Made by a program: the position numbers and the translations under genes
Assembly: GCF_003122325.1 (NCBI RefSeq)
Contig: NZ_QFBC01000001.1
Span: 186,001 to 250,000 of the forward strand
DNA: 64,000 bases
Reading direction: 5' to 3'
DNA from: Rhizobium album
Lineage (GTDB): Bacteria; Pseudomonadota; Alphaproteobacteria; Rhizobiales; Rhizobiaceae
Notes under the pieces: model-generated
Told to the model about the DNA's origin: nothing
Databases searched by the model: none
Seen by the model: only the letters and a program-made list of their open reading frames with translations
Part shown: positions 46,239 through 56,321 of the stretch, piece after piece
How positions within the stretch are numbered: position 1 is the stretch's first letter
Layout: each line of letters begins with the position of its first letter

Positions 46239-47711
46239 TCAGCTTTCGTGCCAGGTGCGGCCGTCGCGCTCGATCAGCGCGATCGCCTGGCTCGGACCCC
46301 ATGTGCCGGCGGTGTAGCCCTGAACGTTCTGCCCGGTCGCTTCCCAGGCCTTGAGGATCGGGTCCACCCACTGCCACGCGGCCTCGACTTCGTCGCGGCG
46401 CATGAACAGCGTCTGGTTGGAACGGATGACGTCGAGCAGCAGGCGCTCATACGCATCGGCGTTGCGCGCGTTGAAGGCTTCGGCGAAGCTCATGTCGAGC
46501 GAGACGTTGCGCAGGCGCATGCCGCCCGGGCCGGGGTCCTTGATCATCAGCGACTGCTTGACGCCTTCGTTCGGCTGCAGGCGGATGACCAGCTGGTTCT
46601 GCGAGATGCGGCCGGCCGCCTCGTCGAAGATCGAATGCGGGATCGGCTTGAAGGTGATGACGATCTCCGACATGCGCTCGGCCATGCGTTTGCCGGTGCG
46701 GATGTAGAAGGGCACGCCGGCCCAGCGCCAGTTGTTGATCTCGGCCTTGATGGCGACGAAGGTCTCGGTGTTGGAGACGCCGCCTTCGAGTTCTTCGAGG
46801 TAGCCCTTGACCGGGCCGCCGGCCGAAGCACCGGCCTTGTACTGGCCGCGTACGGTCAGCTTTTCGACGTTGGAGCTGTCGATGCGCTTCAGCGCCCGCA
46901 GCACCTTCAGCTTTTCGTCGCGCACTGCTTCGGCATTCATCGACGGCGGCACTTCCATGGCCACCAAGCAGACGAGCTGCAGGATGTGGTTCTGCACCAT
47001 GTCGCGCAGGGCGCCGGCCTTGTCGTAATAACCGGCGCGGCTTTCCAGGCCGACGGCCTCCGACACGGTGAACTGCACGTGGTCGATATGGGCGGAGTTC
47101 CACAGCGGCTCGTAGAGCGCGTTGGCAAAGCGCAGCGCCATCAGGTTCTGCACCGTCTCCTTGCCGAGATAGTGGTCGATGCGGAAGATCTGCTCTTCGC
47201 GGAACACCTTGCCGATGGTGTTGTTCAGTTCCAGCGCCGAGGCGAGGTCGCGGCCGATCGGCTTTTCCACGACGATGCGGGTCGTCTTGGTGATCAGCTT
47301 GTTGTCGCGGATCTTTTCGGAAATGTCGCCGAAGATGCCGGGGGCGACGGCGAGATAGAAGGCGCGGACGCGATCCTTGCCGTCGTCGAGCAGTTCCTTG
47401 AGCTTGTCCCAGCCGGCATCGGAACGGGCGTCGACGGAAACGTAATAGAGACGCGCGCAGAATTTCTTGACTTCCGCTTCATCATATTCGCCCTTCTTGA
47501 GGTGTTCCTTCAGCGCCTCGTCGGCGAACTTGCGGTATTCCTCATGCGTCAGTGCGCTGCGCGACGCGCCGATAATGCGTGTCGGCTCCGTAAACTGGCC
47601 ATCGAGCTGGCGATGGTAGAGAGCCGGCAGAAGCTTGCGTTCGGCAAGATCGCCCGTGCCGCCGAAGACGACGTAGTCAAAGGGCTCGACTGGAATGATT
47701 TGGCTGCTCAT
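46239..47711 (-). CDS. zwf: Glucose-6-phosphate 1-dehydrogenase Zwf
   Basis: 490 aa from the ATG at 47711 (MSSQIIPVEPFDYVVFGGTG); an ATG six codons earlier (47729) lacks an SD and is less likely. The NADP motif FGGTGDLAERKL and active-site RIDHYLGKETVQNLMALRFA are present. It commits glucose-6-phosphate, for instance from AglA-released glucose, to the Entner-Doudoroff/pentose phosphate route. First gene of zwf-pgl-edd. The upstream region has TTTTAATC and a palindromic AATCGATT (47755-47762). Confidence 0.96.
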   Translation of the reverse strand: MSSQIIPVEPFDYVVFGGTGDLAERKLLPALYHRQLDGQFTEPTRIIGASRSALTHEEYRKFADEALKEHLKKGEYDEAEVKKFCARLYYVSVDARSDAGWDKLKELLDDGKDRVRAFYLAVAPGIFGDISEKIRDNKLITKTTRIVVEKPIGRDLASALELNNTIGKVFREEQIFRIDHYLGKETVQNLMALRFANALYEPLWNSAHIDHVQFTVSEAVGLESRAGYYDKAGALRDMVQNHILQLVCLVAMEVPPSMNAEAVRDEKLKVLRALKRIDSSNVEKLTVRGQYKAGASAGGPVKGYLEELEGGVSNTETFVAIKAEINNWRWAGVPFYIRTGKRMAERMSEIVITFKPIPHSIFDEAAGRISQNQLVIRLQPNEGVKQSLMIKDPGPGGMRLRNVSLDMSFAEAFNARNADAYERLLLDVIRSNQTLFMRRDEVEAAWQWVDPILKAWEATGQNVQGYTAGTWGPSQAIALIERDGRTWHES

Positions 47712-47785
47712 GAAGCGTCTCTCAATCATGCGTGGTTGGGAGCTCTTTTAATCTAATCGATTTAAAAAAGCCAGAGTGCGGTGCG

Positions 47786-47808
47786 GTAAAAACTCCCGAA
47801 AGCGGGAG
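47786..47808 (-). terminator. Terminator of the PuuB-like gene
   Basis: Read on the minus strand, CTCCCG and CGGGAG (47803-47808 with 47793-47798) form a 6-bp stem with a 4-nt loop followed by TTTTTA. It lies 4 nt beyond the stop of the gene at 47812, just before the zwf promoter region. Confidence 0.75.
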
Positions 47809-47811
47809 GGA

Positions 47812-49098
47812 TCAGAATCTGTCGCGCAAGGCATACCATGTCAGCGCCAGGAACAGCAGCGGCGAGCGCAAACGCGGCCCGCCGGGAAAAGGCGGGATCT
47901 TCAGCGCCTTGAACGGGTCGAGGCCCGTTGCGTCGCCTATCACCTCTTCAGCATAAAGCTTACCGCAATAATTTGACAGCATGACGCCATGGCCGGAATA
48001 ACCGCCGATCGAGGTGACGCCGGGCATGACCTCGCGCACGAAAGGCTGTCGCGGCAGGGTGATGCCGACGAAACCACCCCAGGAATGCGTCATCTCGATG
48101 TCGGCAAGTTCCGGATAAAGCTCGGCAATCTGCTTGCGGATATGGACGGAGATATCGCTCGGATGGTCTGAGGTATAGGCCTCGCGGCCGCCGAACAGCA
48201 GGCGGTTGTCGCGACTCTTGCGGAAGTAGCGCACCACGAAACGCGAATCGGCAATCGATTCGTGGCCGGGAATGATGTGCGGAAAATCGTCGAGCGGCAC
48301 GGTGGCGCCGATGAAGGAGCCGATCGGCATGACATGTGCCGCCGTCACCGGCTCCAGGCCGTTGATATAGGCGTTGGTGGCGATCAGCACCCGGTCGGCG
48401 GTGATCGTACCCTTTTCCGTATCGACGAAGACCTTGGCTCCGACCTTGCGGATGGCGGTGGCCCGCGTCAGTTCGTGAAGCTGCGCACCCGCCGCCTGTG
48501 CCGCCCTGGCAATGCCGATGACAAGCTTCAGGGGATGGATATGGCCGGTGCCGCTATCGCGCATGCCGCAATGAAACCGCTTCGAGCCGACCCGCTCGGC
48601 CGTCTCCGCCGCATCCATGAAGGACATATGCGGATAGTCGTAGCGGCTGGCGGCGATTTCGATGCTGTCCTTGTAGTCGCGCTCATGGCCCGGCTTATGG
48701 GCGACGTTCATCTGGCCGGGCATGTATTCGATATCGATGCCGTGCTCGGCGGAAAAGTCGTGCACGTATCTTTTGGCGCTTTCGGCAAGGTCGAAAAGGG
48801 TTCGCGCCGCTTCGTAGCCGAGCTTTTCCTCCATCTCTTCCGGCGCCCAGCGCTGGCCGGTGCCCATCTGGCCGCCATTGCGGCCAGAGGCACCGTCGCC
48901 GAAGCGGGCGCCGTCGATCAGAACGACCGAGACACCTGACTTCGCCAGGGTATAGGCGGCCTGCAGGCCGGTGAAGCCGCCGCCGATCACGGCGACGTCT
49001 GCTGTCTTCGATCCGTCAAGGGCCGGATAGTCCGGCCGTTCGCCCACGGAGGATTGATACCAGGTGATCCCCGGTGAAATCGGGCTCTGCCATGTCAT
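47812..49098 (-). CDS. puuB: FAD-dependent amine oxidoreductase (gamma-glutamylputrescine oxidase, PuuB/OrdL-like)
   Basis: 428 aa. DAO-type fold: Rossmann GxGxxG in VAVIGGGFTGLQAAYTLAKS (about residues 34-53), GRNGGQMGTGQRW, and the C-terminal GGYSGHGVMLSNYCGKLYAE. It would oxidise a gamma-glutamylated polyamine. Support comes from the glutamine-synthetase-like gene 10 nt upstream on the same strand and from polyamine transport genes about 10 kb away. Substrate is inferred. Confidence 0.85.
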   Translation of the reverse strand: MTWQSPISPGITWYQSSVGERPDYPALDGSKTADVAVIGGGFTGLQAAYTLAKSGVSVVLIDGARFGDGASGRNGGQMGTGQRWAPEEMEEKLGYEAARTLFDLAESAKRYVHDFSAEHGIDIEYMPGQMNVAHKPGHERDYKDSIEIAASRYDYPHMSFMDAAETAERVGSKRFHCGMRDSGTGHIHPLKLVIGIARAAQAAGAQLHELTRATAIRKVGAKVFVDTEKGTITADRVLIATNAYINGLEPVTAAHVMPIGSFIGATVPLDDFPHIIPGHESIADSRFVVRYFRKSRDNRLLFGGREAYTSDHPSDISVHIRKQIAELYPELADIEMTHSWGGFVGITLPRQPFVREVMPGVTSIGGYSGHGVMLSNYCGKLYAEEVIGDATGLDPFKALKIPPFPGGPRLRSPLLFLALTWYALRDRF

Positions 49099-49108
49099 GA
49101 CCGGCTCC

Positions 49109-50545
49109 TCAGACGTTGAGAAGCAGGAACTCCCGCTCCCATGGGCTGATCACCTGCATGAAGGTCTCGAACTCACCGCGCTTGACGCCGGCATAGATGC
49201 CGATGAACTCACGGCCGAAGACCTCCTCGAAATGCGGCTCGCCTTCCAGCAGCGACACGGCTTCGAGCAGGCCGCGCGGCAGGTCGATAGAGCCTTCGTT
49301 GGCGGCATCCTCCGTCGGCGCGGTCGGTTCCACACCCTTGGTCATGCCGAGCCAGCCGCAGGCAAGCGATGCCGCCAGCGCCAGGTAGGGATTGGCATCC
49401 GAGCTCGGCAGCCGGTTTTCGACGCGGCGAGCGTTTGCATCCGACACCGGGACGCGGAAGGCGGTGGTGCGGTTGTCGTAGCCCCAGGCATTGTTGACAG
49501 GGCAGGACATTTCCGGCGTCAGACGGCGGTAGGAATTGACATAGGGGGCAAGCATGACGAGCGCGCTCGGCACGTATTTCTGCTGGCCGCCGATGAAGTG
49601 GAAGAATTCGCGCGAGGCCGAACCGTCCGGATTGGAGAAGATGTTCTTGCCGGTGTTGATATCGACCACCGACTGGTGGATATGCATCGCCGAGCCCGCC
49701 TGGCCCTGCATCGGCTTGGCCATGAAGGTGGCGTAGATGCCGTGTTTCATCGCCGCTTCGCGGATGGTGCGCTTGAACATGAACACCTGGTCGGCAAGCT
49801 CGATCGGATCGCCGTGGCGAAGGTTGATCTCAAGCTGTGCCGGACCTTCTTCATGGATCAGCGTGTCGATCTCCAGCCCCTGTTTTTCGGAGAAATGATA
49901 GATGTCGTCGATCAGTTCGTCGAATTCGTTGATGCCGGCGATCGAATAACCCTGGCCGCTGAGGATGGCACGGCCGGAGCGACCTTTCGGCGGATGCAGC
50001 GGATAATCGGGGTCGTCGTTCTTGGCAACGAGGTAGAATTCGATTTCCGGCGCCACCACCGGCTTCCAGCCGCGCTCGTGGTAGAGGTTGAGCACGCCTT
50101 TCAGCACGTTGCGCGGCGTATAGGGGCATTCGGCGCCATCGGCGCTGATGACGTCGCAGATCACCTGGGCGGTCGGATCGGTTTCCCACGGCACGACGGA
50201 CAGCGTCGAAAGATCCGGCACCAGCTTGAGGTCGCTGTCACGCGCCTCGTAGCGGAAGCTTTCGGTTTCCTCGGGATAATCGCCGGAAATCGTGTGGCGG
50301 TAGATCGCCGACGGCAGCGCCAGCGAGGTATTGGAGGTGAATTTCGACGACGGCATCATCTTACCGCGCGGCACGCCGGCGAGGTCGGGGGTGATGCACT
50401 CGATGTCTTCGATGCCGCGGGCACGCAGCCATTGCGCCGCTTCCTTCCAGGAGGTTACGCCGCGCTTGGAGTTCATGGGGTCTGGGGGGACATTCGCCAA
50501 TTTCGATGCTGCACCTGAGGTTTTGGGCGTCTTCTTGGAGGACAT
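49109..50545 (-). CDS. puuA: Glutamine synthetase family protein, probable gamma-glutamylpolyamine synthetase (PuuA-like)
   Basis: 478 aa, GS fold: PTAQVICDVI, VVAPEIEFYLV with a metal-binding Glu, IDTLIHEEGPAQLEINLRHG, ATFMAKPMQGQAGSAMHIHQ and RLPSSDANPYLALAASLA. The adenylylation tail of housekeeping GlnA is missing and the partner gene is a PuuB-like oxidase, so ligation of glutamate to putrescine is more likely than ammonia assimilation. Divergent from the flavoprotein at 50670. Confidence 0.86.
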   Translation of the reverse strand: MSSKKTPKTSGAASKLANVPPDPMNSKRGVTSWKEAAQWLRARGIEDIECITPDLAGVPRGKMMPSSKFTSNTSLALPSAIYRHTISGDYPEETESFRYEARDSDLKLVPDLSTLSVVPWETDPTAQVICDVISADGAECPYTPRNVLKGVLNLYHERGWKPVVAPEIEFYLVAKNDDPDYPLHPPKGRSGRAILSGQGYSIAGINEFDELIDDIYHFSEKQGLEIDTLIHEEGPAQLEINLRHGDPIELADQVFMFKRTIREAAMKHGIYATFMAKPMQGQAGSAMHIHQSVVDINTGKNIFSNPDGSASREFFHFIGGQQKYVPSALVMLAPYVNSYRRLTPEMSCPVNNAWGYDNRTTAFRVPVSDANARRVENRLPSSDANPYLALAASLACGWLGMTKGVEPTAPTEDAANEGSIDLPRGLLEAVSLLEGEPHFEEVFGREFIGIYAGVKRGEFETFMQVISPWEREFLLLNV

Positions 50546-50669
50546 GTCTCACCGGTATGATGTTGATAACGGCTGCATCATAGCCGGAGTTTGGCAATTG
50601 GCGAGGGGGGAGGCGCGTTGACTTTTGACGAAATGATGCAAAAGACAGGGCCGGAACAGGGAGATCGGC

Positions 50670-51851
50670 GTGGCCGCAAGATATGATGTCATCGTGATCG
50701 GGGCCGGAGCCGCCGGGATGATGTGCGCCATCGGCGCCGGCCGGCGCGGGCGTCGTGTCGCCGTTCTCGACCATGCCAGGGCGCCCGGCGAAAAAATCCG
50801 CATCTCCGGTGGCGGGCGATGCAACTTCACCAACATCCATGCCGGGCATAAGAATTTCCTTTCGGCCAACCCGCATTTCGCCAAGTCGGCGCTTGCCCGC
50901 TTCACGCCGCAGGATTTCATCGCAATCGTCGATCGCCACGGCATCGCCTGGCACGAAAAGACGCTCGGCCAGCTGTTTTGCGACAACAGCGCCAAGGACA
51001 TCATCCGCATGCTCACCGACGAGATGCGGGCGGCGGGCGCGGAACTGCGATTGTCCTGCACCATCGACACGGTGGAAAAGACGGCGACCGGTTTTCGGAT
51101 CGTCACCTCCGAGGGGCCGTTCGAAGCCGCAAGCCTGGTGATCGCCAGCGGCGGGCGCTCGATCCCGAAGATGGGAGCGACCGGTTTTGCCTATCGGATC
51201 GCCGAGCAGTTCGGGCTCGCCATGGTCGAGCCGCGGCCGGGGCTGGTGCCGCTGACGCTCGAGCCCGGCCTTCTGGAGCGGCTTTCGCCGCTCTCCGGCA
51301 TCGCCGTGCCGGCCGAGGTGCGCCACGGCAAGACGGCATTTCGCGAAGCGCTGCTGTTCACCCATCGCGGCCTGTCCGGCCCGGCCATCCTGCAGATTTC
51401 CTCCTATTGGCGCGAAGGCGACGAGATAACGCTGTCGCTGGAACCCGACATGGATTTCCTCGCCGTCCTCAAGACGGCGCGGCAGGCCAATGGCCGGCAG
51501 GCGGTGCAGACCGTCCTGGCCGATCACCTGCCGAAGCGGCTGGCGCAGTTCCTGGCCGAAGAGCAGGCGCTGAACGCCCCGCTGGCCGACCAGTCGGACA
51601 AGGCGCTGGGCAGGCTGGTTGCCGCCATCCACGAATGGAAGATCAAGCCGGCCGGCTCGGAAGGCTATCGCACAGCCGAGGTGACGCTGGGCGGCGTCGA
51701 TACCGCCGGCATCGATTCCCGCAGCATGGAGGCCAAGGCCGTTCCGGGCCTCTATTTCATTGGTGAATGTGTCGATGTCACCGGCTGGCTGGGCGGCTAT
51801 AATTTCCAGTGGGCCTGGGCGTCGGGCCATGCGGCGGGGGACGCCGCCTGA
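50670..51851 (+). CDS. NAD(P)/FAD-dependent oxidoreductase (HI0933/BaiN family)
   Basis: 393 aa from a GTG preceded by AGGGAGATCGG. N-terminal FAD motif VIGAGAAGMMCAIGAGRRGR, the family signature RISGGGRCNFTNIH (as IRISGGGRCNFTNI), and a C-terminal FAD loop ECVDVTGWLGGYNFQWAWAS. Function of this family is poorly known (some act as flavin-linked reductases). It is not clearly tied to either neighbour. Confidence 0.9.
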   Translation: MAARYDVIVIGAGAAGMMCAIGAGRRGRRVAVLDHARAPGEKIRISGGGRCNFTNIHAGHKNFLSANPHFAKSALARFTPQDFIAIVDRHGIAWHEKTLGQLFCDNSAKDIIRMLTDEMRAAGAELRLSCTIDTVEKTATGFRIVTSEGPFEAASLVIASGGRSIPKMGATGFAYRIAEQFGLAMVEPRPGLVPLTLEPGLLERLSPLSGIAVPAEVRHGKTAFREALLFTHRGLSGPAILQISSYWREGDEITLSLEPDMDFLAVLKTARQANGRQAVQTVLADHLPKRLAQFLAEEQALNAPLADQSDKALGRLVAAIHEWKIKPAGSEGYRTAEVTLGGVDTAGIDSRSMEAKAVPGLYFIGECVDVTGWLGGYNFQWAWASGHAAGDAA

Positions 51852-52013
51852 ATTTGTCCATGATGAATGCCTGTGCCCGCCTCTTCAGTCATTGTTAACA
51901 GGCGAGGCCCATTCTGGCCTATGCCGGCGCAGCAGGACGCTGCAGACATGAGGTCGCCGCCGGCTGGCCGGCAGACGGCATGTTGTGTTCATGATGTGTT
52001 GAGGTAGAGCTCC

Positions 52014-52157
52014 ATGACCAGGATGCACCGTCGCGCGCGCGCCATCGCTATCGCCGAAGCCAGAAATGCCAATGCCTACCTGTCTCTCAAGGTTTTCATC
52101 ATCGCCGCCTGTGCCAGCGCGGCCTTCATCGCCCTTCCATCGCTCGACCTGTTCTGA
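52014..52157 (+). CDS. Small membrane protein, 47 aa
   Basis: Starts at the ATG at 52014 with a TTGAGGTAGAG ribosome site. The first 20 residues are Arg-rich (MTRMHRRARA), followed by one hydrophobic segment (LSLKVFIIAACASAAFIALP). It sits in a 677-nt interval between the flavoprotein and the chemoreceptor that otherwise holds no gene. Function unknown; the SD and topology support a real gene. Confidence 0.5.
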   Translation: MTRMHRRARAIAIAEARNANAYLSLKVFIIAACASAAFIALPSLDLF

Positions 52158-52528
52158 AACCTGCTTTCAAGCTGATCCGTGGCGGCCCGCGGCGCTGCCG
52201 TATGCGGGCAGGGGAGGGCATTGTTCCATGAAGGGGCGACGCGCTTTTGAGATGCCTGCCAATGTCCATGGATGTGAGCATGCCGCAGCTTCTGTTCATG
52301 TATGAAGCGGTTCTGCGCAGAAACGGCCGGTCAATTAGAGATAAATTAACCCATCGCATTTCATCATGGTCGTTAATCGCTGTCTCTGACACGTGCCGCG
52401 GATAGGCTTGCGGTCGAACTGCCACGGGGTTGGCGGCGGTGTTGAATCTTTGCTCTCTAAAGTCTGAACGCACTCGGCTGCCCGCGAAAGGGCGGCAGGG
52501 GAGCGGTGTGTGAAAGGCCCAATCTGCC
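52158..52528 (+). promoter_or_regulatory. Gene-free region upstream of the chemoreceptor
   Basis: 371 nt with no convincing ORF. An AT-rich patch at 52330-52380 contains AATTAACCCAT and CGTTAATCG, reminiscent of the TTAACC words in the flagellar promoters; motility-type regulation of the mcp gene is possible but not shown. The ribosome site before the ATG is weak (GAAAGG, 13 nt away). Confidence 0.35.
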
Positions 52529-55057
52529 ATGCTGATCGATAGCGTGTTGTCCCGTTTCAAGATCAAGACGAAGGTCCTGCTGTTCGTGCTGCCGTTCGTG
52601 GTCAGCATTTCGGCCGTCGGCTTCAGCGGCTTTTATGCGTCCGGGCTGCTTCAGGAGCGCATGGAAATATCCAACAACGTGCTGCAATCGCTGACAGGCT
52701 TCAAGGAGCTGTACGGCTCCATGGATGCCTTCCTCAAGGAGACGACGGAGGCGACCCGCTCCAAGGTGCAGAGCGACCTCGGGCTGCAGAGCGCCGTCCT
52801 CGGCGACACCCGCAGCCAGATCGGCGTCGACGCGGTCGGTTATGCCGATCTCGAAAAGGCCGGCAGCGACGTGACGGTGGTCTCGGGCCTCGTCGACAAG
52901 CTCTGGACCCTGCATCAGGATCAGCAAACGACCTACGGCGCCATCGACACGGTGCGCAAGGAACTGGTGAGCAGCCGCTACAACATCACTTTCGAGGTTT
53001 CACGCCTGGAACAGGCGATCCGCGTCAACGAAAGCCAGGCGAAATCCGTGCTGCGCGAGGCCGATCACCTGCTGAAGGGGGCGGCCTATCTCAGCACTTT
53101 CGGTTATGATTTCCGCAAGACGTCCGGAGCGGAAGAAAAGCTCAAGCTGGTGACCGAGCGCATCGTCGAACTCGGCAGGATGCAGCGGAACATCAACACA
53201 TCCCTGCCGCAGAAGCAGAAGAGCATCGCGAAGTCCTTGACCGGCACCGTCAAGGATGTCACCGCCATGCTCGGCTCCGAAGCCCTGCCGGATGACAAGG
53301 TGACCGAGATCGGCCGCTTGCTGTCGCGCTTCATGCAGATGTCTTCGGCCATGCAGCTTGCCGCGCAGGAAAAGATGCAGGAAGCGACGAAGATCTTCGC
53401 CAGCCTCGATGCGCGCATGACCAAGACGCAGTCGGTCCTCGACGACTCGCGCAAGGTCGTCGATTCCATGTACAATCTGCAGATCGTGCTCGGCGATTTC
53501 CTCGCCGACATCAACACGGAAAACGAGGTCCGGCTTGGGCAGTCGCTGGCCGAACTGACCGACAATGTCGATGCCCTGGGAACCACCGCCGGTGACCTTG
53601 ATTTCTATACGGTGCTTTCGGCCAAGAGCATGCCGGTCGTGCAGGGCATTGCCGGGAGTGCCGGCAAGCTTTTGGCGATCAAGGGCGACCGCGAAGGCAA
53701 TTTCCAGGCAGCCCGCACGGCGATCGACTCCATCTGGAACGAACTGACGACCTTTGCCGAATTGCAGAAGCAGACGGCCGGCGCCGAACGCCAGGAAGCC
53801 AACGGCATCTCGATCGTCACCACCCTGTTCGGCATCGTCTTCGCCATATCCGGTGGCATCGCCCTGGTGCTGACGTTGCAGCGACCCATCGGCCAGATCA
53901 CCGGCGCGATGCGCAAGATCGCCGACGGTTTCCTCGACACCGGCATCTCCGGCGAGGCTCGCCGCGACGAGATCGGCGACATGGCGCGTGCGCTCGGCAT
54001 CTTCAAGGAGAATGCGCTTTCCAAGATCCGCGTCGAGGAGGAAGGGGCGACCGCCCGCCGCCACGCCGAGGACGAACGCCGCCGCAACGATGTCGAGAAG
54101 CAGGAAGTCGACCGGCAGATCGGCTTTGCCGTGGACGAACTCGCCGCCGGCCTCGGCCGTCTGGCGCAGGGCGACATTTCCACCACGATCGACACGCCGT
54201 TCACCGGGCGCCTGGAGCAGCTGCGCCAGGATTTCAACCAGTCGCTCGGCCGCCTGCAGGATACGATCAGCCAGATCTCCGGCAACGTGCAGATGATCCA
54301 GGGCAACGGCAACCAGATGGCGCAGTCGGCGGAAGACCTGTCGAAGCGCACCGAGCAGCAGGCGGCTTCGCTCGAAGAAACCGCCGCTGCCGTCGACGAG
54401 ATCACGGTGACCGTGCGCTCGTCTGCCGAACGGGCTAGGGAAGCCGACGCCATCGTGCGCGAGACCAAGCGCAGCGCCGACGACTCCAGCGTCATCGTCG
54501 GCAATGCCATCGCCGCCATGTCGCGCATCGAGGATGCCTCGCAGCACATCGAACAGATCATCGACGTCATCGACGACATCGCCTTCCAGACGAACCTGCT
54601 GGCGCTCAACGCCGGCATCGAGGCGGCGCGTGCGGGCGAGGCGGGCAAGGGCTTTGCCGTCGTCGCGCAGGAAGTGCGCGAACTCGCCCAGCGTTCGGCC
54701 GATGCCGCCAAGCAGATCAAGGGCCTGATCGAGAAATCGACGACGGAAGTCAGCGCCGGCTCGCATCTGGTGCAGGAAACCGGTGCGGTGCTGACGAAGA
54801 TCGGCGAGCAGATCGCCGCGATCAGCCAGCATGTCGCAGTGATCTCGACGGCGGCGCAGGACCAGTCACGGGCGCTGCAGGAGGTCAATTCCACCGTCAA
54901 CCAGATGGACCAGATGACGCAGAAGAACGCCGCAATGGTCGAAGAAACGACGGCCGCGAGCCGCGAACTCGCCAATGAGGCCGATGCGCTGATGACACTC
55001 GTCCGCCAGTTCAAGCTGTCGAACGGCGGACGCAGCCGCCACGCCCGCGCCGCCTGA
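52529..55057 (+). CDS. Methyl-accepting chemotaxis protein
   Basis: 842 aa. Membrane segment 1 at about residues 14-37 ([20 protein letters not shown]), a periplasmic helical sensor of about 385 residues, membrane segment 2 at about 427-450 ([20 protein letters not shown]), a HAMP domain, and the signalling hairpin with tip [20 protein letters not shown]. No CheR/CheB pentapeptide at the C-terminus (ends RHARAA). It signals through CheA/CheW encoded elsewhere. Size and place match McpZ of S. meliloti; the ligand is unknown. Confidence 0.94.
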   Translation: MLIDSVLSRFKIKTKVLLFVLPFVVSISAVGFSGFYASGLLQERMEISNNVLQSLTGFKELYGSMDAFLKETTEATRSKVQSDLGLQSAVLGDTRSQIGVDAVGYADLEKAGSDVTVVSGLVDKLWTLHQDQQTTYGAIDTVRKELVSSRYNITFEVSRLEQAIRVNESQAKSVLREADHLLKGAAYLSTFGYDFRKTSGAEEKLKLVTERIVELGRMQRNINTSLPQKQKSIAKSLTGTVKDVTAMLGSEALPDDKVTEIGRLLSRFMQMSSAMQLAAQEKMQEATKIFASLDARMTKTQSVLDDSRKVVDSMYNLQIVLGDFLADINTENEVRLGQSLAELTDNVDALGTTAGDLDFYTVLSAKSMPVVQGIAGSAGKLLAIKGDREGNFQAARTAIDSIWNELTTFAELQKQTAGAERQEANGISIVTTLFGIVFAISGGIALVLTLQRPIGQITGAMRKIADGFLDTGISGEARRDEIGDMARALGIFKENALSKIRVEEEGATARRHAEDERRRNDVEKQEVDRQIGFAVDELAAGLGRLAQGDISTTIDTPFTGRLEQLRQDFNQSLGRLQDTISQISGNVQMIQGNGNQMAQSAEDLSKRTEQQAASLEETAAAVDEITVTVRSSAERAREADAIVRETKRSADDSSVIVGNAIAAMSRIEDASQHIEQIIDVIDDIAFQTNLLALNAGIEAARAGEAGKGFAVVAQEVRELAQRSADAAKQIKGLIEKSTTEVSAGSHLVQETGAVLTKIGEQIAAISQHVAVISTAAQDQSRALQEVNSTVNQMDQMTQKNAAMVEETTAASRELANEADALMTLVRQFKLSNGGRSRHARAA

Positions 55058-55082
55058 TCACGGCATTTCGAAGCCACAAACC

Positions 55083-55118
55083 GCCGGGCGCGACCTGTTC
55101 GCGCCCGGCGTGTTTTTT
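55083..55118 (+). terminator. Terminator of the chemoreceptor gene
   Basis: Perfect 11-bp stem GCCGGGCGCGA (55083-55093) with TCGCGCCCGGC (55099-55109), 5-nt loop, followed by TGTTTTTTT. Confidence 0.92.
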
Positions 55119-55150
55119 TGCTGGAATTGTTCCAAGCGGCGGCCGTCATT

Positions 55151-55324
55151 TCATGGGCGGCATGGCGGTCCGGTCCGCAGCGCCTTGCGCACGGTGCCGA
55201 AGATCCGCGACAGCAACGGTTCGCGGCCGAAGGCAAGGTAGAATGCCTGTTCGTTGTCGCGATGATGAAATCGGGGTTTGGCCAGAGCTTCGGCGAGAAC
55301 GGCGGCTGTGATCATGTCATGCAT
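55151..55324 (-). CDS. Small protein, 57 aa, divergent from a LysR regulator
   Basis: Starts at the ATG at 55324 with an ideal AAGGAG 7-8 nt upstream on the minus strand. Sequence begins MHDMITAAVLAEALAKPRFH and has REPLLSRIFGTVRKALR, a basic amphipathic helix. A longer frame upstream crosses the regulator start and is rejected. LysR regulators often control the gene divergent from them, so this may be the target of the 55390 regulator. No family recognised. Confidence 0.6.
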   Translation of the reverse strand: MHDMITAAVLAEALAKPRFHHRDNEQAFYLAFGREPLLSRIFGTVRKALRTGPPCRP

Positions 55325-55389
55325 GGCGATGCTCCTTCGATTGAGAACATCACCTCTACTAAGCAGAAAAATCTGCGCTATAAACAGCC

Positions 55390-56289
55390 GTGAATGCACC
55401 AGGTCTTTCACGCATGAAAAACATCGGCTGGGACGCCTACCAGATTTTCCTGCTCGTCGCCCGCCAGGGCGGCTTGACCGGCGCTGCCCAGATTTCATGT
55501 CTGAGCCCGGCGACGGTCGGGCGGCGCATGCTCGATCTGGAGCGGGAGACGGGGCGGCCGCTGTTCACCCGCAGCCAGACCGGCTATCGCCTGACACCCG
55601 ACGGCCAGGCGCTTTTCGACCAGCTGTTGCAGATGGAAGCCGCCAGCCGGGCGGTGGACCTGTGGAAACGGGAGATCGGCGCGCCCGCCCTGGTCCGCAT
55701 CGCCGCCGGCACCTGGGGCGCCTGGCTGCTGCACCGCAATTTTTCGGCGATCTGTACCGACCTCGACGATTTTCGCCTGGAATTCTTCATCGCCGAGCGG
55801 CGGGCGAGCCTGGCGCATCGTGAATCCGACATCGCCATCCGCGCCGTGGAACCGGAAGAGGTCAACCTTGCGACCGTCAGGACCGGTACTGTGGCCTATG
55901 CGCCCTACAGGGCGCGCAGCGTGCGGGCCGGTGCCGCCCGCCGGTACATCGCCGTCGGGGAAGAGGAGGCGATTTCCGCCTACCTGCGTTGGCCGCATGA
56001 AAACAGGGCGGGCGAGATCACCGTGACCGTCAGCCGCCCGCGGTCGCTGCGCGACCTTGCCCTTGCCGGCGCGGGCATCGCGGTCCTGCCCTGTTTCGTC
56101 GGCGATGCGGATCCGCGGCTCGAACGGGCCGACGAGGAGATTGCAGAGTTGCGCCACGGTCAGTGGCTGGTGATGAACAGCGACGATCGCCATCGCCGCG
56201 AGATCCGCACGGTCGTCGACCGCATGACGAAGTTTTTCAAGGGACAAGCCGAGCTGTTTGCCGGCAGGCATCCCAATCGTGGTTTTTGA
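55390..56289 (+). CDS. LysR-family transcriptional regulator
   Basis: 299 aa from 55390 (or 291 aa from the ATG at 55414, MKNIGWDAYQIFLLVARQGG, which is more usual for LysR proteins). N-terminal winged HTH (GGLTGAAQISCLSPATVGRR, LERETGRPLFTRSQTGYRLT) and a short effector-binding domain with VSRPRSLRDLALAGAGIAVL. Ligand unknown. Divergent from the 57-aa gene with 65 nt between starts. Confidence 0.9.
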   Translation: MNAPGLSRMKNIGWDAYQIFLLVARQGGLTGAAQISCLSPATVGRRMLDLERETGRPLFTRSQTGYRLTPDGQALFDQLLQMEAASRAVDLWKREIGAPALVRIAAGTWGAWLLHRNFSAICTDLDDFRLEFFIAERRASLAHRESDIAIRAVEPEEVNLATVRTGTVAYAPYRARSVRAGAARRYIAVGEEEAISAYLRWPHENRAGEITVTVSRPRSLRDLALAGAGIAVLPCFVGDADPRLERADEEIAELRHGQWLVMNSDDRHRREIRTVVDRMTKFFKGQAELFAGRHPNRGF

Positions 56290-56321
56290 ACCTGTCGGGT
56301 TCTTGCGGCAGAAACGAAAAA

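Noticed and set aside
52228-52305. Short ORF MKGRRAFEMPANVHG... upstream of the chemoreceptor
   Set aside because: 25 codons, no SD of note, no hydrophobic or family pattern.
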